A DNA stretch of 64,000 nt from JACVRW01 sp963846505. Its GTDB lineage: Bacteria; Actinomycetota; Thermoleophilia; Solirubrobacterales; Thermoleophilaceae. Each line of letters starts with the position of its first letter. Position 1 is the stretch's first letter. The stretch is from assembly GCA_963846505.1 (NCBI GenBank), contig CAWJWD010000001.1, forward strand, positions 620,001-684,000. Direction: 5' to 3'. A program made the translations under genes and the position numbers. The notes below the pieces were generated by a model. The model saw only the letters and a list, made by a program, of their open reading frames with translations. It was not told where the DNA came from and made no database searches. Below, piece after piece: positions 26,201 through 35,953 of the stretch.

Positions 26201-26614
26201 CGCTCGAACCGCCCCGCTCACGATCACCTGCCCGCCGTTGGCCGCATCTGCGATCCGCGCTGCGCGGTGCACCTCGATGCCGACCCAGTGACCGTCGGTG
26301 TAGTGGGCCGGACCGGAGTGGATGCCCATGCGGACCCGCAGCTCGTCCGCTGCCTCCGATCCCCACTCGCGGCGCAGCACGCGCTGCGCCGCAGCGGCGG
26401 CGCGCACCGCCACGGCCGGCGCGGGAAACGTCGCGAAGAACGAGTCGCCTTCCGTCGTCTCGACCGTCCCACCGGCCTGCTCGACCTCCTGACGGATCAG
26501 GCGCCGGTGGTTGGCAAGCGCAGCGGGCCAGCCGTCCCCGAGCGCCTGCGCGAGCCGCGTCGACTCCTCGACGTCCGTGAACAGCATCGTGAGCTCGCGC
26601 TCGACCACGGACAC
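23243..26614 (-). CDS. Adenylate/guanylate cyclase-AAA ATPase-LuxR multidomain regulator
   Basis: This 1123-residue signalling protein begins with a class III cyclase domain (about 5-170; LFTDVEEST and EGDSFFATF hold the two metal aspartates). An AAA/STAND ATPase follows (Walker A GPAGIGKT at about 218-225, LLLAVDDAQWGD for Walker B). A long TPR-like helical array leads to a C-terminal LuxR helix-turn-helix (LTASERRIAELAAGGATQPW). Such proteins are transcription activators gated by a ligand or nucleotide. The GTG at 26614 was chosen because it sits nine bases after the SHOCT stop, at the end of a five-gene operon. Confidence 0.85.
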   Translation of the reverse strand: MSVVERELTMLFTDVEESTRLAQALGDGWPAALANHRRLIRQEVEQAGGTVETTEGDSFFATFPAPAVAVRAAAAAQRVLRREWGSEAADELRVRMGIHSGPAHYTDGHWVGIEVHRAARIADAANGGQVIVSGAVRALLGDTYAYEDLGSHRLKGFAGAERLFHLCLDDRRAHDFPPLRTLGVEHSILEREQELGRISELVEGVARSGRGATLVVEGPAGIGKTRLVEAARGMAVERGMEVCAARGAERERGFAFGLVRQLLDPLLAAADDDERSKLLDGAAALALGALGERPVPAGTVEASGVMHGLYWLVAGLAARRPLLLAVDDAQWGDEASLRFLAYLFHRAESLPVLVVVGCRPSSSDEASTLVSELVADPGAELLRPGALDAAAVGRLLGERLGVPADLEFAESCLQATGGNPFLLGELARELPEQGIDPKASEAGRIADLRPDSVARSLSVRVARSGDAAGRLAPAIALLGDGADLSLASELVELAPDAAAEALDGLVREGVLVPDLPPRYAHPLLRTAAEGLLAPGRRSRLHARAAELLIARTASVERVAAHLVETQPSGESQTVEVLAEAARQAGERGAPDVAARLLRRALEEPPTAARRPALLFELGRAERELGLGSAREHLRAAAEATDPVLAARAAGALLWVIGPDPQEQLRALPLVDRAIERVSGRDRELARELEALRLGSLWLVPELADRLERELPRYRDLPGDSSAESLALTFVARVLMQRGEPAAAVEAVVMRATANADALRDDDMAALWLINVMVVTTTLDRFDVAEQVVERALAVAHERGSANRFAIASNFRGLSRLYTGDLQGAEADARAALASEGLKGMMGYQSLVPLIGSLADQGRTEEGQGVLAGWQLDGAIPEARPLTAVLVERGRLLIAAGDADGGLADLEEARSRLGLVSAQDGPIGFDAWLERILALHALGRDDDARSEAGRALEVAHAWGTSRAIGGALRVSGLLTEGDQGLSFLREAVETLAASQARLWHAHALVDLGAALRCAGQRSQAREPLQAGLELAERCGAIPLAETARQELAATGVEAPQRDAKRDVLTASERRIAELAAGGATQPWIAQQLFVTVKTVEGHLSDVYRKLGVHSPDELRDALSERVGA

Positions 26615-26622
26615 GACCCTGC

Positions 26623-26919
26623 CTAGATCCCCAACAGCTGCTTCTTCTTGGCCTCGAAGTCCTCGGCGCTGATCACGCCCTGGTCGCGCAGCTGGGCGAG
26701 CTTCACCAACTCGTCCGTGTAGTCCGGCGCCGCAGCTGCCGCGGGCGTGGTCGGAGGAGGCGGCTCCTCCTGCGGCTGTCCCTGCCCCGCGGGCTCGAAG
26801 TCCTGGCGCGCGCCCATGCGCTCCTGCATCCACGAGCGGCGGCGCTGCATGCGCGCCATCGTGCGGTAGCTCTGGCGGGTCGCCATGCGGTTGGCTGCCA
26901 TCTCGGCCATCAGTCCCAT
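26623..26919 (-). CDS. SHOCT domain protein
   Basis: This 98-residue protein has a basic, methionine-rich helix (about 1-40), a proline/alanine linker and a C-terminal SHOCT motif, ELVKLAQLRDQGVISAEDFE..K..LL. SHOCT domains are short oligomerisation helices found in many bacterial proteins. GGGAGAGGA precedes the ATG. It lies between a DUF6325 gene and the cyclase-LuxR gene, a pairing with DUF6325 that I have seen in other actinobacteria. Its exact role is unknown. Confidence 0.8.
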   Translation of the reverse strand: MGLMAEMAANRMATRQSYRTMARMQRRRSWMQERMGARQDFEPAGQGQPQEEPPPPTTPAAAAAPDYTDELVKLAQLRDQGVISAEDFEAKKKQLLGI

Positions 26920-26932
26920 GCTCGTCCTCTCC

Positions 26933-27457
26933 CTAGGCGCCGGCTCGCGCCTGCTCGCCTTCGATCTCGTTCAGCGCGTCGGCCATCGCGGCCAGCTCGG
27001 GCTCGACCGCGCGCACCGTCTCGGGCGTGAGGAAGCCCTCGCCGAGCGGCGTGCCGCCGGCGCCGCGGATCGCGCTCTTCAGCTCGCGCGCCCAGACGTG
27101 CTCGATCAGCACGAAGCCGGCCGCGTGACCGGGCTCGAGCGAGGCCGCCAGCTGGTCGATCTCCCGCTGGTCGAGCCCGAAGGCGTGGTCGGCCGCGCCC
27201 TCGGCGGCCAGTTGCGTGTCGACCCCCTCGAACTCGAAGCCCAGCAGCGCACCGACGATCCCGCCCAGCGCCTCACCCTGGTGGTCGAGCGCGACCAACT
27301 CGCCGCCGTCGGGCGAGCGCGCGACGAACAGCAGGTCGAGCACGCGGATCGTGCGCTCGCCCTCGAGCCGGGTCAGCTCGTCGATGATCTTGCCCTCGAA
27401 GTTCGCGTCCGGGCCGAAGGCCACCGCGATCATCTGGACCGGTCCGATCTCAGCCAC
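26933..27457 (-). CDS. DUF6325 family protein
   Basis: This 174-residue protein starts GPVQMIAVAFGPDANFEGKI and continues with IRVLDLLFVARSPDGG and VLIEHVWARELKSAIRGAGG, the typical outline of the DUF6325 (DUF1269-related) family. Function is unknown; related proteins contain membrane-spanning glycine-rich segments, which this one lacks. The GTG start at 27457 overlaps the end of the FGE gene by eight bases and follows GGAGGAG, so translation is coupled to the FGE. Confidence 0.72.
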   Translation of the reverse strand: MAEIGPVQMIAVAFGPDANFEGKIIDELTRLEGERTIRVLDLLFVARSPDGGELVALDHQGEALGGIVGALLGFEFEGVDTQLAAEGAADHAFGLDQREIDQLAASLEPGHAAGFVLIEHVWARELKSAIRGAGGTPLGEGFLTPETVRAVEPELAAMADALNEIEGEQARAGA

Positions 27458-28421
27458 TGGCTGTCTCCTCCTCGATTGGCCCATCGTCGGCGCGCACGAC
27501 GCAGCGAAAGCCGAGATGGCTGGTGGACGTGTCGACTGCCTCGCCCTGGCGCGCGGCCGGGCGGTAGCGCAGACAGTAATTCGGCGCGCACAGGTGCGAG
27601 CCGCCCTTGATCACCCGGCGCGGGATCTGCGCGCCCGGCTCGCCGGCGACGTAGGCGCCCTCGCCCAGCTCGACGCGCGGGTTCCTCGGGACGCAGCAGG
27701 CCTTGTCCGCGTCCCCCGTGTGCTTCGGCGCGAAGAAGTCGTCGGTCCATTCCCAGACGTTGCCGGTCACGTCGTAGAGCCCGTAGCCGTTGGGCGGGAA
27801 CGTGCCGACCGGCGAGGTGCCCTCGTAGCCGCCCGCCTTCAGGTTCTGCCAGGGGAACTCGCCCTGCCAGGTGTTGGCCATCAGCTTGCCGCCCGGGCGC
27901 TCCTCGTCGCCCCAGGCGAAGGCGGCGCCGTCGAGGCCGCCGCGGGCCATGTACTCCCACTCGGCCTCGGTCGGCAGCGCCTTGCCGGCCCACTCGGCGT
28001 AGGCGGCCGCGTCCTCGTGGGCGACGTGCGTGACGGGGTGGCGGTCGCGCTCGCGCAGGTCGGTGCCCGGACCGCCGGGGTGGCGCCACGAGGCGCCCGG
28101 CACGTAGGCCCACCACTGGCGATAGTCGGACAGCCGCACCCGGTGCGGCGCCTTCTGGAACACGAGCGAGCCCGGCACGAGCAGCTCGGGATCGGCGTCC
28201 GGGTACTGCGCCGGATCGAGCGGCCGCTCGGCCAGCGTCTCGTAGCCGCTGTCGTCGACGAACGCGCGGAACTCGCGCACCGTGACCGGATGGCGGTCGA
28301 CCCAGAAGCCGTCCAGCTCGACCTGGTGGACCGGCGCCTCCTCGGGATAGAACGCCGCGGAGCCCATGCGGAAGTCACCGCCCTCCAGCCACGTCATGCC
28401 CTTCGTCGCCGTGACCGTCAT
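27450..28421 (-). CDS. Formylglycine-generating enzyme (sulfatase-modifying factor)
   Basis: This 323-residue enzyme oxidises the active-site cysteine of type I sulfatases to formylglycine. Fold markers include GGDFRMGS, WVDRHPVTVREFRAFV, LPTEAEWEYMARGG, NVWEWTDDFF and GFRC. Both catalytic cysteines are present in KGGSHLCAPNYCLRYRPAAR (about 278 and 283), which separates true FGE from non-catalytic relatives. Its ATG overlaps the HAD stop as ATGA. The only intact sulfatase in view (8815-11136) carries the CxPxR target, so it is the natural client, acting in the cytoplasm. Confidence 0.93.
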   Translation of the reverse strand: MTVTATKGMTWLEGGDFRMGSAAFYPEEAPVHQVELDGFWVDRHPVTVREFRAFVDDSGYETLAERPLDPAQYPDADPELLVPGSLVFQKAPHRVRLSDYRQWWAYVPGASWRHPGGPGTDLRERDRHPVTHVAHEDAAAYAEWAGKALPTEAEWEYMARGGLDGAAFAWGDEERPGGKLMANTWQGEFPWQNLKAGGYEGTSPVGTFPPNGYGLYDVTGNVWEWTDDFFAPKHTGDADKACCVPRNPRVELGEGAYVAGEPGAQIPRRVIKGGSHLCAPNYCLRYRPAARQGEAVDTSTSHLGFRCVVRADDGPIEEETASG

Positions 28422-29323
28422 GCGCCGAAGACGGTGCTCCAGTCGTCCTGCATCGAGATCGTGGTGAAGCCGGCCGCCAGGGCCTGCTCGGCGCCGGCGT
28501 CGTAGGCCATCTCGCGTTCGCCGTCGTCGTGGCGCACGAGCAGTCGCAACGCCGGCACGTCGCCGACGCCGGCGAAGCGCAGCATCGGCACGTCGCCGTT
28601 GGAGTTGCCGCAGGCCAGCGCCGGCCGGCGCCCGACCCGGCTCCAGATGCGCACGGGCTTGACCGGCCCGTCGTCGAAGACGTCGAGGCCCTGCTTGATC
28701 AGCAGTCCCGGGCCGTCGCCGTTGTCGCGGTAGCCGAGCATCAGGCTCGAGCCGATCACGCGCTCGGGCGGGATGCCGTACAGCTCGGCGGCGATCGGCC
28801 GCATGAAGTCGCGGTCGCCGCCGGAGGCGATGTAGACCGTGAAGCCGGTCGACTCCAGGTAGCGCAGCAGCTCGACCATCGGCGCGTAGGCGCAGTCGCG
28901 GTAGGGCCGACCGAGCGTCGGGTGCTGCGCCTCGGCCAAGAAGTCGACCGCCGAGCGCTGGTACTCCTCGACGCTCAGCGCCGTGAACGCGTCTGCGACG
29001 GCGGCGACGAGCAGCTTCAGATCGGCGTCGTCGCCCTCGTAGTGCCTGACCATCGCCGCGCCGAGCCACTGCATGTCGTGCTCGTAGGCGGCCTGCCACG
29101 GCTGGCGGGTGCGCAGCGCCACGTCCTGCTCGGCCTGCTCGGCGAAGCGGCGCAGGATGAAGTCGAGCTGGATCGGGATCGGCTTCTCGCACCAGAGCGT
29201 GCCGTCGTTGTCGAACACGGCCACGCGCTGCTCCGGCGACAGGCGCTGCGCGGCGCCCTCTGCGAACGACACGATCGACTCGCGCACCGGCGTGTCGTTC
29301 CAGGATTCCAGACCATTCGGCAC
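28418..29323 (-). CDS. HAD superfamily phosphatase
   Basis: This 301-residue cytoplasmic hydrolase has motif I VAVFDNDGTLWCEKP (about 36-50), motif II IASGGDRDFM (about 165), and the motif III/IV region KQGLDVFDDGPVKPVRI...ACGNSNGDVPML. It is the HAD type often found next to sulfatase/FGE genes, perhaps acting on phospho-sulfo or phosphonate-like compounds; the substrate is not known. It is the first gene of the operon. The GTG at 29323 is preferred over 29329 by analogy of promoter spacing. Confidence 0.82.
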   Translation of the reverse strand: MPNGLESWNDTPVRESIVSFAEGAAQRLSPEQRVAVFDNDGTLWCEKPIPIQLDFILRRFAEQAEQDVALRTRQPWQAAYEHDMQWLGAAMVRHYEGDDADLKLLVAAVADAFTALSVEEYQRSAVDFLAEAQHPTLGRPYRDCAYAPMVELLRYLESTGFTVYIASGGDRDFMRPIAAELYGIPPERVIGSSLMLGYRDNGDGPGLLIKQGLDVFDDGPVKPVRIWSRVGRRPALACGNSNGDVPMLRFAGVGDVPALRLLVRHDDGEREMAYDAGAEQALAAGFTTISMQDDWSTVFGA

Positions 29324-29329
29324 GCGCAC

Positions 29330-29335
29330 ATCATG
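29330..29335 (-). promoter_or_regulatory. CATGAT -10 box, leaderless promoter of the HAD-FGE operon
   Basis: CATGAT on the minus strand lies six bases before the GTG at 29323. It is the probable single promoter for HAD, FGE, DUF6325, SHOCT and cyclase-LuxR genes. Confidence 0.5.
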
Positions 29336-29380
29336 CCTTACTACTGTGTGCCGCCCAATCCTCGAGCGAAAGGACCCCAC

Positions 29381-29869
29381 GTGAGCGACCTCGTGGCCAT
29401 CGCGTACAAGGACGTACCCACCGCACAGCAGGTGGCGAGCAAACTCGGGGAGGCCGTCAAGGCCCACGAGATCGAGCTCGACGACATCGTCGTGGTCGAG
29501 CGCAAGGACGACGGCAAGGTCAAGCTGCACCAGCCCTCGCTGACCGGGGCCGGCGCCGTCGGCGGCGCGCTCTGGGGCGGTCTGATCGGCCTGATCTTCT
29601 TCGTGCCGCTGTTCGGCATGGCGCTCGGCGCCGCCGCGGGCGCGGCCGGTGGCGCACTCTCCGACGCGGGCGTCGACGACAAGTTCATGAAGCAGCTCGG
29701 CGACGAGCTCACGCCCGGCAGCGCGGCGCTGATCCTGCTGATCCGCAAGGTCTCGACCGACAAGATCCTGCCCAAGGTCCAGATCTCCGGCACGGTGATC
29801 CAGACGTCGCTCTCCGACGAGAACGAGCAGGCCCTGCAGGACGCGCTGGACAAGGCCGGCCGGCAGTAG
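29381..29869 (+). CDS. DUF1269 domain membrane protein
   Basis: This 162-residue protein starts with a ferredoxin-like strand/helix (VAIAYKDVPTAQQVASKL). A glycine/alanine-rich hairpin of two membrane-compatible helices follows (GALWGGLIGLIFFVPLFG and GAAAGAAGGALSDAGVD; about 60-105), then DDKFMKQLGDELTPGSAALI. This is the classic DUF1269 layout. Function is unknown; a stress or membrane role has been guessed for the family. AAAGGA precedes the GTG start. It is divergent from the HAD-FGE operon. Confidence 0.8.
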   Translation: MSDLVAIAYKDVPTAQQVASKLGEAVKAHEIELDDIVVVERKDDGKVKLHQPSLTGAGAVGGALWGGLIGLIFFVPLFGMALGAAAGAAGGALSDAGVDDKFMKQLGDELTPGSAALILLIRKVSTDKILPKVQISGTVIQTSLSDENEQALQDALDKAGRQ

Positions 29870-31183
29870 CTACGACCGCTCGCCGTCGGCGGGGGCAGCC
29901 GGCGACGGCGCCTGCAGCAGCTCCACCTGGGCCTCGCCGACGGCGGCGACCTCGAGCGGGACGCCGCCGAGGTCGACCCGCTCACCCACCTCCGGCAGCC
30001 GCCCGATCTGCTCGACCACGTAGCCGCCGACGGTCGCCTCGTGCATGTCCTCCAGCTCGACGCCGAGTGTCTCCGCCACCAGCCGCAGCGGCGCCGAGCC
30101 GGCGATGCGCAGCGTGCCGTCGCGCTCCTCGATCGCCGGCGGCGCCTCGGGGTCGAACTCGTCCTCGATCTCGCCGACGATCTCCTCCAGCACGTCCTCG
30201 AGCGTGACCAGGCCGATCGTCGTGCCGTGCTCGTCGACCACCAGCGCCATGTGCTCGCGACGACGACGCAGCTGCTCGAGCAGCTCGTCGATCAGCAGCG
30301 AGTCGGGCACGCGCTCGACGGGGCGTGCCAGCTGCTCGAGTCCGTCGAGTTCGCCGCTGGCGACGGCGACCAGCAGGTCCTTCGCGTGCACCACGCCGAT
30401 CGTCGCGTCGAGCCCGCCGTCGGGCTGACACAGCGGCAGCCGCGTCAAACCGGTCGCCTGGACCCGCTCGACCACCTGCTGGAACGTCATGTCGGTGGTC
30501 ACGAACTGGACCTCCGGCCGCGGCACCATCACCTCGCGCGCGCGGCGGTCGCCGAAGGTGAAGACGTTCTCGGTGAACTGGCCCTCCTCGGGGTCGATCA
30601 GCCCCTGCAGCTGGCTCTCGCGCACGAGCGCCCGCAGCTCGTCCTCGGTGTGCGGCGCGTGACCGGCCTCGCTGGCGGGAGGGATCCCGAACGGCTTCAG
30701 CAGCAGGTTGCCCAGGCCGTTGAAGAGGTCCACCAGCGGCTTGGTGACCAGGTAGAAGCCGCGCATCGGCGGCGCCAGCATCAGCACGATGCGCTCGGTG
30801 CGGGCGATCGCCGCGCTCTTGGGCGCGAGCTCGCCGACGACCACGTGCAGCAACGTGATCAGCCCGAACGCGAACGCGCCGGCGATCGCCAGGCCGAGCA
30901 CCTCGGCGTTCTCTCCGAGCAGGTCCTCGAAGACCTCGTGGAACGCCCGCTCGCCCGCGACGCCGAGGCCGAGCGAGGCGATCGTGATGCCGAGCTGGCA
31001 GGCGGCGAGGTACGAGTCGATGTGCGTGACCGCGTGCTGGACCGACTTGGCGCCGGGTCGCCGCTCGGCCAGCCAGTGGTCGACCTGCGTCGGCCGTACG
31101 CGGGCGATGGCGAACTCGCTTGCGACGAAGAACCCGTTCGCGAGCACCAGCGTGAGGGCGAGGAGCAGCTCGATCCCGATCAC
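29870..31183 (-). CDS. CNNM/HlyC-CorC family protein (DUF21-CBS-CorC)
   Basis: This 437-residue membrane protein has an N-terminal CNNM/DUF21 transmembrane domain (about 1-180, with GITIASLGLGVAGE and VVGELAPKSAAI). A tandem CBS pair follows (about 215-335, VMVPRPEVQFV and ALVVDEHGTTIGLVTLEDVLEEIVGEI), then a C-terminal CorC/HlyC domain (about 345-425, GYVVEQIGRLPEVGE). Members export or control magnesium or cobalt; older annotation as hemolysin is misleading. The GTG start at 31183 has no clear ribosome site. Its stop abuts that of the convergent DUF1269 gene. Confidence 0.88.
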   Translation of the reverse strand: MIGIELLLALTLVLANGFFVASEFAIARVRPTQVDHWLAERRPGAKSVQHAVTHIDSYLAACQLGITIASLGLGVAGERAFHEVFEDLLGENAEVLGLAIAGAFAFGLITLLHVVVGELAPKSAAIARTERIVLMLAPPMRGFYLVTKPLVDLFNGLGNLLLKPFGIPPASEAGHAPHTEDELRALVRESQLQGLIDPEEGQFTENVFTFGDRRAREVMVPRPEVQFVTTDMTFQQVVERVQATGLTRLPLCQPDGGLDATIGVVHAKDLLVAVASGELDGLEQLARPVERVPDSLLIDELLEQLRRRREHMALVVDEHGTTIGLVTLEDVLEEIVGEIEDEFDPEAPPAIEERDGTLRIAGSAPLRLVAETLGVELEDMHEATVGGYVVEQIGRLPEVGERVDLGGVPLEVAAVGEAQVELLQAPSPAAPADGERS

Positions 31184-31241
31184 GTATGTGGGCGGGCTGA
31201 CTCTGGGTCAGGCACTGCCCTGAGCGTAGCGGCAGCGTCCG

Positions 31242-31586
31242 TCAGGGCTGGACCACGATCACGGCCAGCGTGCCGAGCGCCAGCAGCGCGGCGGCGCTGC
31301 TGAGGCCGTAGACCCACTGGCGCCCGATCGCGGCGAAGCCGCCGCGGGCGAGCGCGGCCTCGACGTCCAGCTGCCGCCGACCCGCGCCGACGAAGATCAC
31401 CAGTGCCAGCAACGCGTAGCCGGCGCCGAGCACGATGTACGGCAGCCGATGACCGCCGACCAGTTCGGGCACGACCCCGCCGACCGCGACCGAGACGCCG
31501 GCCGCCGCGATCCCCGTCCGCCACCAGGCGAGCCAGGTGCGCTCGGCGGCGAGCAGCGTGCGCCGGGTGACGTCCTCGTCTGCCAT
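31242..31586 (-). CDS. DUF202 membrane protein
   Basis: This 114-residue inner-membrane protein begins VTRRTLLAAERTWLAWWRTG, the defining DUF202 motif, followed by three hydrophobic helices. YidH-like relatives are small membrane proteins of unknown function. It lies just downstream of the Rcp1-like response regulator on the same strand, 19 bases away, and may share its transcript. Confidence 0.83.
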   Translation of the reverse strand: MADEDVTRRTLLAAERTWLAWWRTGIAAAGVSVAVGGVVPELVGGHRLPYIVLGAGYALLALVIFVGAGRRQLDVEAALARGGFAAIGRQWVYGLSSAAALLALGTLAVIVVQP

Positions 31587-31605
31587 CCCGGCTCGATCGT
31601 CCCGC

Positions 31606-32063
31606 TCAGTGCGGCGGGAGCTTGACCACCGCGACGAAGAACTCGTCGATCTGGCGCACGACGTCGATGAAGCGCGGGAAGTCGACCGGCTTGGTGACGT
31701 ACGCGTTCGCGTGCAGGTGGTAGCTGCGCAGGATGTCCTCCTCGGCCTTGGAGGTGGTCAGCACCACGACCGGGATCGTGCGCAGCTGCGGGTCCGCCTT
31801 GACCTCGGCCAGCACCTCGCGCCCGTCCTTCTTGGGCAGGTTGAGGTCGAGCAGGATCATGTCCGGCCGCGGCGCGCCCGCGTACTCGCCCTCTCGACGC
31901 AGGAACTCCATCGCCTCGACGCCGTCTGTGACGCAGTGCAGCTGGTTGCGCACCTTGTTGTGCTCCAGCGCCTCGGTGATCATCAGCGTGTCGCCGGGAT
32001 CGTCCTCGACGAGCAGGATCTCGACGGGCAAGAGGTCTCCGTTGGGCTCTACGTTGGGGTCGT

Positions 32064-32067
<4 letters not shown>
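31606..32067 (-). CDS. Rcp1-like single-domain response regulator
   Basis: This 153-residue receiver domain without output has EILLVEDDPGDTLMI at the start (acidic pair), the phospho-acceptor Asp in MILLDLNLPKKDG, Thr in VVVLTTSKAEED and Lys in YVTKPVDFPRF. The VEDDPGD...LNLPKKDGREVL pattern is that of Rcp1-type regulators paired with phytochrome-like and CHASE kinases. Its ATG overlaps the stop that the upstream kinase should have, in an ATGA, so it is translationally coupled. In the given sequence the kinase frame instead runs into it because of one extra base. Confidence 0.88.
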
Positions 32068-33604
<1,537 letters not shown>

Positions 33605-33612
<8 letters not shown>

Positions 33613-34765
33613 GCACGGCGGAGAGCAGCATCACGGCGAGGTCGTCGGTCAGCGGCTCGCCGTTGAGCTGCTCGACCTCCGCGATCAGGCTCGCCACCAG
33701 CCCGCGCCCGTTCGAGCGCCAGTCCGGATGCTCGCCCAGCTTCTGCTCGACCATGCCGACCAGGCGCTCGTCGCCGAGTCGCTCCGGTCCGGCGCCGATG
33801 CGCCCCTCGATCAGACCGTCGGTGTACATCAGCAGCGACCACGTGCCGTCGAGCTCGACGTCGACGCCTGGGCGTGCCGGGCGGTCGAAGAGGCCGATCG
33901 GCGGCGACGTCGGCCTCGACGTCGAGCGCGCGCACGCCCTGCCCGTTGACGAGGATCGGCGGCGGGTGGCCGGCAAGCCGCACGGTCACCCGATCGCGCT
34001 CGGGGTGGACGGTCAGGACCGAGAGCGTCGCGAAGATGTCCGGCGCGTGGCGCTCGTAGGGGAGCATCTCGTGCAGCGTCTGCACCACCTCCTCCTGGTC
34101 GCGGCGCGCGAGCGTCAGGGCGCGCCAGGCGATCCGCAGCGACGCGCCGAGCGCCGCCTCGTCGGCACCGTGGCCGCAGACGTCGCCGATCATCAGGTGC
34201 AGCGTGCCGTCGGGCAGCTCGACCGCGTCGTAGAAGTCGCCGCCGAGCAGCGCCCGCTGGCGGCCGGGGCGGTAGTCGCTGGTCAGGCGCAGGCGCGGAG
34301 TCGCGGATCAGCGCGGTCGGCAGCAGGCCTCGCTCCAGGCGCGCGTTCTCGCTCGCCTGCAGGCGCGCCTCGAGCAGCTCCTGCTCGGAACGCTCGGCGC
34401 GGCGGCGCTCGATCGCGTAGCGCAGCGCCCGCGCCAGCACCTCGGGCTCGACCTGGCCCTTGACGAGGTAGTCCTGCGCGCCGGCGCCGACCGCCTGGAT
34501 CCCGAGCTGCTCGTCGTCCTGGCCGGTCAGCACCACGACCGCGACGTCGGGCGCAAGCTCGCGCAGCGCGCGCACGCCCTCGAGACCCTCGGTGTCGGGC
34601 AGGCCGAGGTCGAGCAGCACGCAGGCGACGCCGTCGCGCACGCGCTCGCGCGCCTGCGCGAGCGTCAACGCTCGGCGCAGCGGTCATCTCCGGCGCGACG
34701 TCCGCGAGCCCGTCCTCGACGAGGAACGCATCGCCCTCGTCGTCCTCGACGAGCAAGATCACCAT
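33605..34765 (-). pseudogene. Response regulator-PP2C (SpoIIE/RsbU-like) phosphatase, three frameshifts
   Basis: Read across three frames this is one roughly 385-residue protein: a receiver (ILLVEDDEGDAFLVEDGL, then LLDLGLPDTEGLEGV, VLTGQDDEQL and YLVKGQVEP), a coiled linker (RAERSEQELLEARLQASENA), and a SpoIIE-type PP2C domain (LMIGDVCGHGADEAAL, LAGHPPPILVN, LMYTDGLIEGR, LTDDLAVMLL). Single extra bases near 34675, 34299 and 33890 break it. The reading sense is otherwise perfect, so sequencing errors are likelier than decay. With the CHASE3 kinase and Rcp1-like regulator it would form a partner-switching pathway acting on an anti-sigma antagonist. Confidence 0.75.
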
Positions 34766-34881
34766 CGCATCGGTTCGACCCTGCACCGGTCCACGAGCCA
34801 GCCTCGGAGCACCCCGGTCAATCCGCGGCAGAATACCGCCCTGTCTCATCCTGCGTGCAAGGCCGTGGAAGACCCGGTCGA

Positions 34882-34887
34882 TATCGT
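34882..34887 (+). promoter_or_regulatory. -10 box of leaderless promoter for asparaginase
   Basis: TATCGT ends eight bases before the GTG at 34896. No ribosome site is present. Confidence 0.45.
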
Positions 34888-34895
34888 CGGCGGCC

Positions 34896-35891
34896 GTGCA
34901 GGTACCCGCCGATCCCCCGAGCGCGCGCCGCGTGCTCGTGCTCGCCTCCGGCGGGACGATCTCGATGACCGGCGACGCGGGCGTGGTGCCGGAGCTCGAC
35001 GGCGAGCAGCTGGTGGCCGCCGTGCCGGGGCTCGCGGCCTACGAGGGGCTCGAGGGCCAGACCGTCGTCAACAAGCCGAGCGCGCACCTGACGCTCGACG
35101 ACTGTCTCGCCGTCTGCCGCCGGGCGCGCGACGTGGCGCGGCGAGGCACCGGCGTCGTGGTCACCCACGGCACGGACTCGCTCGAGGAGACCGCGATGCT
35201 GTGCGACATCCTCCACGACGCCGAGGCGCCGATCGTCTTCACCGGCGCGATTCGACCGGCCAACGCTCCCGGCGCCGACGGACCCGCCAACCTCGTCGAC
35301 GCGGTCAGCGTCGCCGCCAGCGCCGAGGCCGCCGGCCTGGGCGTGCTCGTCTGCTTCGGCAGCGAGATCCACCACGCGCGCGGCGTGCGCAAGACCGACA
35401 CCGTCTCGCTGGTCGCCTTCTCCTCGCCCCAGACCGGCCTGCTCGGCCGCGTCACCGAGGGACATCCGATCATCTGGTCGAACATCCCGCGCAACCCGCC
35501 GCTCGACCCGCCGAACCTCGACCGGAGCGTGCTCGTGGTGCCGACCGTCGCCGGCGACGACGGCACGCTCGCGCGCGCCGCCCTCTCGACCGACCCCGAC
35601 GGCGTCGTGATCGGCACGCTCGGCGCGGGCCATCTCGCTCCCGACGTGCTCGACGTCTGGGCCGAGGCCGCCCAGCGGATCCCGATCGTCGCCTACTGCC
35701 GTCCCGAGCGCGGCGTGATCCTCTCCGCCACCTACGGCTACCGCGGCTCCGAGCGCGACCTGCGCGGCACGAACATCATCCCCGCCGGCTTCCTCTCCCC
35801 CCAGGCCGCGCGCATGAAGCTGCTGGCTTGCCTCGCCTCCGGCCTCTCGGTCGAAGAGGCGCGCTGGGCGTTCCGCCAAGACGACGGCTGA
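34896..35891 (+). CDS. Type I/II-like L-asparaginase
   Basis: This 331-residue cytoplasmic enzyme should hydrolyse asparagine to aspartate and ammonia. The first catalytic threonine is in LASGGTISMTGD (about 19-26) and the second in VVVTHGTDSLEETA (about 88-101). IVFTGAIRPANAPGADGPANL and LVVPTVAGDDGTL follow the family pattern. There is no signal peptide. It stands alone between the divergent phosphatase gene and a secreted RTX-like protein, with its own leaderless promoter. Confidence 0.9.
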   Translation: MQVPADPPSARRVLVLASGGTISMTGDAGVVPELDGEQLVAAVPGLAAYEGLEGQTVVNKPSAHLTLDDCLAVCRRARDVARRGTGVVVTHGTDSLEETAMLCDILHDAEAPIVFTGAIRPANAPGADGPANLVDAVSVAASAEAAGLGVLVCFGSEIHHARGVRKTDTVSLVAFSSPQTGLLGRVTEGHPIIWSNIPRNPPLDPPNLDRSVLVVPTVAGDDGTLARAALSTDPDGVVIGTLGAGHLAPDVLDVWAEAAQRIPIVAYCRPERGVILSATYGYRGSERDLRGTNIIPAGFLSPQAARMKLLACLASGLSVEEARWAFRQDDG

Positions 35892-35907
35892 GTCGCACCG
35901 CGCTCGC

Positions 35908-35936
35908 TTGCCGCCGCGGGCGATCGGAGGTAGCGT
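35908..35936 (+). promoter_or_regulatory. Promoter of the RTX-repeat protein
   Basis: TTGCCG (35908-35913) and TAGCGT (35931-35936) are separated by 17 bases. Transcription would start near 35944, giving a leader of about 10 bases before the ATG at 35954. Confidence 0.5.
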
Positions 35937-35953
35937 CGAAGCAGGCTCGCCGC

